A stretch of 64,000 bases of DNA from Thioclava sp. GXIMD2076 (GTDB taxonomy: Bacteria > Pseudomonadota > Alphaproteobacteria > Rhodobacterales > Rhodobacteraceae): contig NZ_CP149934.1 in NCBI RefSeq assembly GCF_037949795.1, forward strand, positions 124,001-188,000, written 5' to 3'. A model generated the notes under the pieces. The model had not been told where the DNA came from and did not search any database. It saw only the letters and a list, made by a program, of their open reading frames with translations. Below, in pieces: positions 61,335 through 64,000 of this stretch. The position numbers and the translations under genes were made by a program. The number at the start of each line of letters is the position of its first letter. Positions within the stretch are counted from its first letter, which is position 1.

Positions 61335-61612
61335 AAGATCCGTTCCCTGTTCATGCCGGAGATGGGTGTGCGCGGGTAGATCGGACCGCGGTCGTCTCCG
61401 GTTTTTTATGATGTGCTGGATTGTGGCAATTTGCTAATCCACACTCCAGATGCCTTTCATTTCCACATTGATCCACAAAACGGTCAAGAGATTCTCGGGC
61501 GTAGTGCGAGAATTGCCAGACCGATTGCCCTGTGTGTTGGAAAATTAGGCGATTGCGAGGCTTCTGTCTAATATTCAATCAAGAAGTTTATTGAATGAGG
61601 ATGTCTGGCATG
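61335..61612. promoter_or_regulatory. dpp-type operon promoter region with repeats
   Basis: No gene. Holds three TCCACA words in one orientation (61438-61443, 61462-61467, 61472-61477). It also holds a dyad TGGATT / AATCCA (61417-61422, 61436-61441), a dyad ATTCTCG / CGAGAAT (61491-61497, 61507-61513) and a dyad ATTCAAT / ATTGAAT (61573-61579, 61590-61596). The TCCACA words recur in the region upstream of the DeoR gene, so they are candidate sites for that regulator. Confidence 0.5.
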
Positions 61613-61647
61613 AAAAAGGCGCGGAGTTCATAACAGAATTCCGCGCC
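61613..61647 (-). terminator. Rho-independent terminator of the DeoR gene
   Basis: On the minus strand: stem GGCGCGGA / TCCGCGCC (61618-61625, 61640-61647), extended inward by further A-T and G-C pairs, followed by TTTTT (complement of 61613-61617). It lies just after the DeoR stop, so the regulator is its own transcription unit. Confidence 0.88.
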
Positions 61648-61669
61648 AAATGTGCAAATCGGGATAATT

Positions 61670-62425
61670 TCAGCCGAGTTCGGCGTAATGGGTCTCGCCG
61701 CGAGGGAGTTTGAACGGTGCGGCATGGCTGTCGGTCACCAGATGCTCGACCTCGTCGAGGCGGCAGATTCCCACACGGCTTTCGGTGTTCAGCTTGGCTG
61801 AGTGGCTCAGCACGATGCAGCTATGCGCGTTGCGGATCATCTTGCGGGCGACCTCAGCTTCATGAAGCTCATAGCTGGTCAATCCGCGAAGCTGGTCGAT
61901 GGCCACCGGCGAGATGATCGCGAAATCGGCACGGAAGCGGTCGATCTCTGAAAGTGTCAACTCGCCATAGGTGGCGGGCACATCCACATGAGGCGTGCCG
62001 CCCAGCAGAAGCGTGTCGCAATTGCGCCCCTTCGTCATTTGCCGCGCTATGTCGAAGGAGTTGGTTATGACCCTATAATCGCCTTTTCTGGCAAGGGTTT
62101 GAGCGAATGCGGTGGTCGTGCTGCCGGCGTCGATGAAACAGGTGGACCCTTGCGGGATCAAAGACGCCGCCAGCTCGCCGATGGCCTGTTTCTGGTCGGT
62201 GAATTGCGAGACGCGCGATTCGAAGGCGGGCTCGGGTTCGACCTGTTCCTGGGTGACGGCCCCGCCATGGACCCGTTTCAGAACACCGCTGCGTTCCATT
62301 TCCAGAAGGTCGCGCCGCACCGTCTCGCGCGAGACATCGAAGCGGTCCGCCAGAAGATTGGTGGCAACCTTACCCTCCTGCTCAAGCAGTTGCAGGATTT
62401 TCGAGTGTCTTTCATGGGACCACAT
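61670..62425 (-). CDS. DeoR-family regulator
   Basis: 251-aa DeoR/GlpR-type regulator. Seen: HTH HERHSKILQLLEQEGKVATN and ADRFDVSRETVRRDLLEMER, the hinge GVLKRVHGGAV, and the phosphosugar-binding domain with FIDAGSTTTAFAQTLA and DTLLLGGTPHVDVPATYG. Such proteins sense phosphorylated sugars or polyols. It lies between the dpp-type unit (same strand, downstream) and the divergent phosphatase/amidase genes. Repeated TCCACA words on both sides make it a candidate regulator of both. Confidence 0.9.
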   Translation of the reverse strand: MWSHERHSKILQLLEQEGKVATNLLADRFDVSRETVRRDLLEMERSGVLKRVHGGAVTQEQVEPEPAFESRVSQFTDQKQAIGELAASLIPQGSTCFIDAGSTTTAFAQTLARKGDYRVITNSFDIARQMTKGRNCDTLLLGGTPHVDVPATYGELTLSEIDRFRADFAIISPVAIDQLRGLTSYELHEAEVARKMIRNAHSCIVLSHSAKLNTESRVGICRLDEVEHLVTDSHAAPFKLPRGETHYAELG

Positions 62426-62474
62426 TTGGCATCTCCTTACTTAACCGACTCATAAGGGCGTTTGCCGCAGGAAG

Positions 62475-62656
62475 TCCACAAATTGCAGGTGGCAGGAGCG
62501 TCTTCTGGCGACATTCTCACCTAAATTGCGTCACCGCAGCCCATAAAACAGTGTCTGGCACAGTATAAACTGCCTGTAATTTTAGCAGATGAGGAAAATC
62601 GCCATTTTTTCCAAGTCTGTTCTTGCGATTCCACAAATAATCCTAAAAACTCCACA
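62475..62656. promoter_or_regulatory. TCCACA repeats upstream of DeoR and phosphatase genes
   Basis: Three TCCACA words in the same orientation as those near the dpp-type promoter: 62475-62480, 62630-62635, 62651-62656. Two continue as TCCACAAAT. They flank the presumed divergent promoters of the DeoR gene and of the phosphatase gene starting at 62681. Confidence 0.5.
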
Positions 62657-62680
62657 TGAACGCAACGAAAGACACTTACC

Positions 62681-63466
62681 ATGACCTCCTCGCCCGAACT
62701 CTCCTTTGCCGCCTCTGTCGCAGATGCCGTGCGCGAGCAGGCGCTGCATTACTTCCGTAGTGACCTCAAGGTCGATGACAAGGCCGACAGCTCGCCCGTG
62801 ACCGTCGCCGATCGCGAGATCGAGGCCTTCATGCGCCAAGAGATCGCCAAGCGCTTCCCCGAAGACGGTATCTTCGGTGAAGAACAGGCGGCAACGCAGC
62901 TCGATGCCCGCGATATCTGGGTTGTCGATCCGATCGACGGCACCAAATCCTTCGTCTCCGGTCACCCGCTCTTCGGCAACCTGATTGCCCGCCTGCGCGA
63001 CGGCGCGCCCTATCTGGGCCAGATCGACATGCCGGCCCTCGGTGATCGCTGGCAGGGGCAGAAAGGTCAGCCCAGCACGTTCAACGGCCAGGTCTGTAAG
63101 ACCAGCGGCTGCACCGATTTGGCCGAGGCGCGTGCCTACACGACCGATCCCGAGCTGTTCTTCGGCGAGACCCGTCCGGTCTACGAGGCGCTGCGCGAGG
63201 CGGTCCATCTCCTACGCTTCGGTGGTGATTGCTACAACTACGGCCTGCTTGCCTCGGGCTATTGCGATATGGTTCTCGAGATTGGCCTGCAGCCCTATGA
63301 TTATCTGCCCACGGTGCAGATCATCGAGGGCGCGGGCGGTGTGATCACCGATTGGAGCGGCGCGCCGCTGGGCCTTACCTCCAAGGGCGATGTGCTGGCT
63401 TCGGCCACGCCCGAGCTGCACGCGGCCATGCTCGCGCGCATCGCGGCTTGTCGCCAGCCCGCCTAA
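62681..63466 (+). CDS. inositol-monophosphatase-family phosphatase (HisN-like)
   Basis: 261-aa Mg2+-dependent phosphatase of the IMPase fold. Seen: SSPVTVADREIE and IFGEE (first metal Glu), the hallmark VVDPIDGTKSF, and a C-terminal LQPYDYLPTVQIIEGAGGVI where family members have W-D-x-A; here Y-D-Y-L, a variant shared by HisN-like proteins. It may act on histidinol phosphate or another sugar or polyol phosphate. It is followed by an amidase gene on the same strand and is divergent from the DeoR gene. Confidence 0.85.
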   Translation: MTSSPELSFAASVADAVREQALHYFRSDLKVDDKADSSPVTVADREIEAFMRQEIAKRFPEDGIFGEEQAATQLDARDIWVVDPIDGTKSFVSGHPLFGNLIARLRDGAPYLGQIDMPALGDRWQGQKGQPSTFNGQVCKTSGCTDLAEARAYTTDPELFFGETRPVYEALREAVHLLRFGGDCYNYGLLASGYCDMVLEIGLQPYDYLPTVQIIEGAGGVITDWSGAPLGLTSKGDVLASATPELHAAMLARIAACRQPA

Positions 63467-63477
63467 GGGCGTCCTAT

Positions 63478-63506
63478 GGGGCCTGCCCGTCCCCGTGGCA
63501 GGCCCC
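63478..63506 (+). other. hairpin between phosphatase and amidase genes
   Basis: Perfect 10-bp stem GGGGCCTGCC / GGCAGGCCCC with a 9-base loop, no T-run. Position fits message stabilisation or partial termination between two genes of one unit. Confidence 0.6.
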
Positions 63507-63588
63507 GCCAAATTCCACCGGCCCCCAGTGGGCCGTTTGCCGACCGCCACAGAGGCCGGTCCGGAGCGTATAAGAAAGGCCAATCTCT

Positions 63589-64000
63589 ATGTGGGATTTC
63601 TCCGCCACCAAACTTATCGAGCAGTATAAAAGCGGCGTGCTTTCGCCCGTGGAGGTCATGACGGCGCTTCTGACGCGCATTGATGAGGTCAATCCGAAGA
63701 TCAACGCGCTCTATGAGGTCGATGCGGCAGGCGCGATGGCACAGGCCGAAGCATCGGGCGCGCGTTGGAAAGCGGGCGCACCGATGGGACCGCTCGACGG
63801 CGTGCCCTGCGTGATCAAAGACAGTTTTGCCGTGAAAGGTATGGTCATGCTGCGCGGGTTGAAGGCGCGCCGCGATGTGGCTCCCGACACCAAGGACTGC
63901 CCGCCCGTGGCCCGCTTGCGCGAAGCCGGTGCGATCATCTTCGCCAAGGGCACGATGCCCGATATGGGCTTCCTCGGTGCGGGTGTGAATTCTGCAAATG
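63589..64000 (+). CDS. amidase-signature enzyme, 5' part
   Basis: First 137 residues of an amidase-signature (GatA-like) amide hydrolase, cut by the right edge. Seen: EVMTALLTRIDEVNPKINAL opening, PMGPLDGVPCVIKDSFAVKG with the catalytic Lys of the Ser-Ser-Lys triad, and CPPVARLREAGAIIFAKGTM. The Gly/Ser-rich signature with the serines would follow outside the window. No signal peptide, so cytoplasmic. Same strand as the phosphatase gene, 122 bp downstream; likely co-transcribed. Confidence 0.88.
   Translation, partial: MWDFSATKLIEQYKSGVLSPVEVMTALLTRIDEVNPKINALYEVDAAGAMAQAEASGARWKAGAPMGPLDGVPCVIKDSFAVKGMVMLRGLKARRDVAPDTKDCPPVARLREAGAIIFAKGTMPDMGFLGAGVNSAN

Noticed and set aside
61438..62656. 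TCCACA repeats considered as a CRISPR-like or iteron array
   Set aside because: Words are only 6-9 bp, irregularly spaced and in promoter regions; no cas or replication initiator gene is present.
1..64000. tRNA, rRNA, riboswitch, CRISPR and insertion sequence search by eye
   Set aside because: No cloverleaf-like sequence, long repeat array, transposase motif or terminal inverted repeats pair was recognised; a covariance-model scan would be needed to exclude small RNAs.

Overview
The window looks like DNA from a GC-rich alphaproteobacterium, most likely of the Rhodobacteraceae. The reasons are the codon bias towards GC-ending codons, the density of TRAP and ABC uptake systems, the LysR/GntR/RpiR/DeoR/Lrp regulators beside small catabolic operons, and a membrane GMC-flavoprotein/cytochrome c dehydrogenase. 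This is inference from gene content and style; no rRNA or other marker gene is present. I see no tRNA, rRNA, ribosomal protein, replication gene, CRISPR array, transposase or prophage gene, so the stretch reads as nutrient-scavenging DNA of a chromosome arm or a large secondary replicon.

Layout, left to right. 2-604: end of an asparaginase-type amidohydrolase. 945-5186: periplasm-facing dehydrogenase operon (Tat-signal small subunit, GMC flavoprotein, triheme cytochrome c, secreted GlcG/HbpS-like protein). 5240-8267: type I secretion adaptor and ABC exporter, without an outer-membrane partner or visible substrate. 8398-14383: RpiR regulator divergent from a polyamine-type ABC transporter and a P1-family peptidase. 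14709-16737: ChaC-like cyclotransferase divergent from a flavin monooxygenase-like protein. 16769-21421: LysR regulator, ALDH7-type aldehyde dehydrogenase, Lrp regulator and a class V PLP enzyme. 21479-27829: M19 dipeptidase homologue, flavin monooxygenase and LysR regulator, divergent from a TRAP transporter. 28011-37595: polar amino-acid ABC importer behind a CoA-linked set (DHDPS-family lyase, two hotdog proteins, acyl-CoA dehydrogenase, type III CoA-transferase), with a LysR regulator and an acyl-CoA ligase. 37707-41141: DAO-type oxidase, GntR regulator, nucleoside hydrolase. 41193-48897: CGNR regulator divergent from a five-gene branched-chain-type ABC operon ending in an SDR and another flavin monooxygenase. 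49023-50581: hipBA toxin-antitoxin. 50616-55948: ArsR-rhodanese regulator divergent from an HIBADH-family dehydrogenase, two mercaptopyruvate-type sulfurtransferases and an AhpD-like protein, followed by a GntP permease. 55993-62425: dipeptide-type ABC importer with a fused ATPase, and a DeoR regulator. 62681-64000: inositol-monophosphatase-family phosphatase and the start of an amidase.

The shared theme is import and breakdown of small nitrogenous and organic-acid compounds. Six ABC or TRAP importers plus a GntP permease sit beside amide or peptide hydrolases (asparaginase, P1 peptidase, M19, ChaC, amidase), flavin oxidases or monooxygenases, and CoA-thioester chemistry. Most modules carry their own regulator, usually divergently transcribed, and many are bounded by strong hairpins.

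The least routine items are: (1) the ArsR-rhodanese / dehydrogenase / tandem sulfurtransferase / GntP cluster with a palindrome in the divergent promoter; (2) a fused dipeptide ABC ATPase whose first nucleotide site has lost its catalytic residues; (3) a paired catalytic and pseudo-catalytic hotdog hydratase; (4) six TCCACA motifs, all in the same orientation, on both sides of the DeoR gene; (5) a perfect 12-bp inverted repeat overlapping the hipBA promoter; (6) an M19 dipeptidase homologue with part of the metal site missing.
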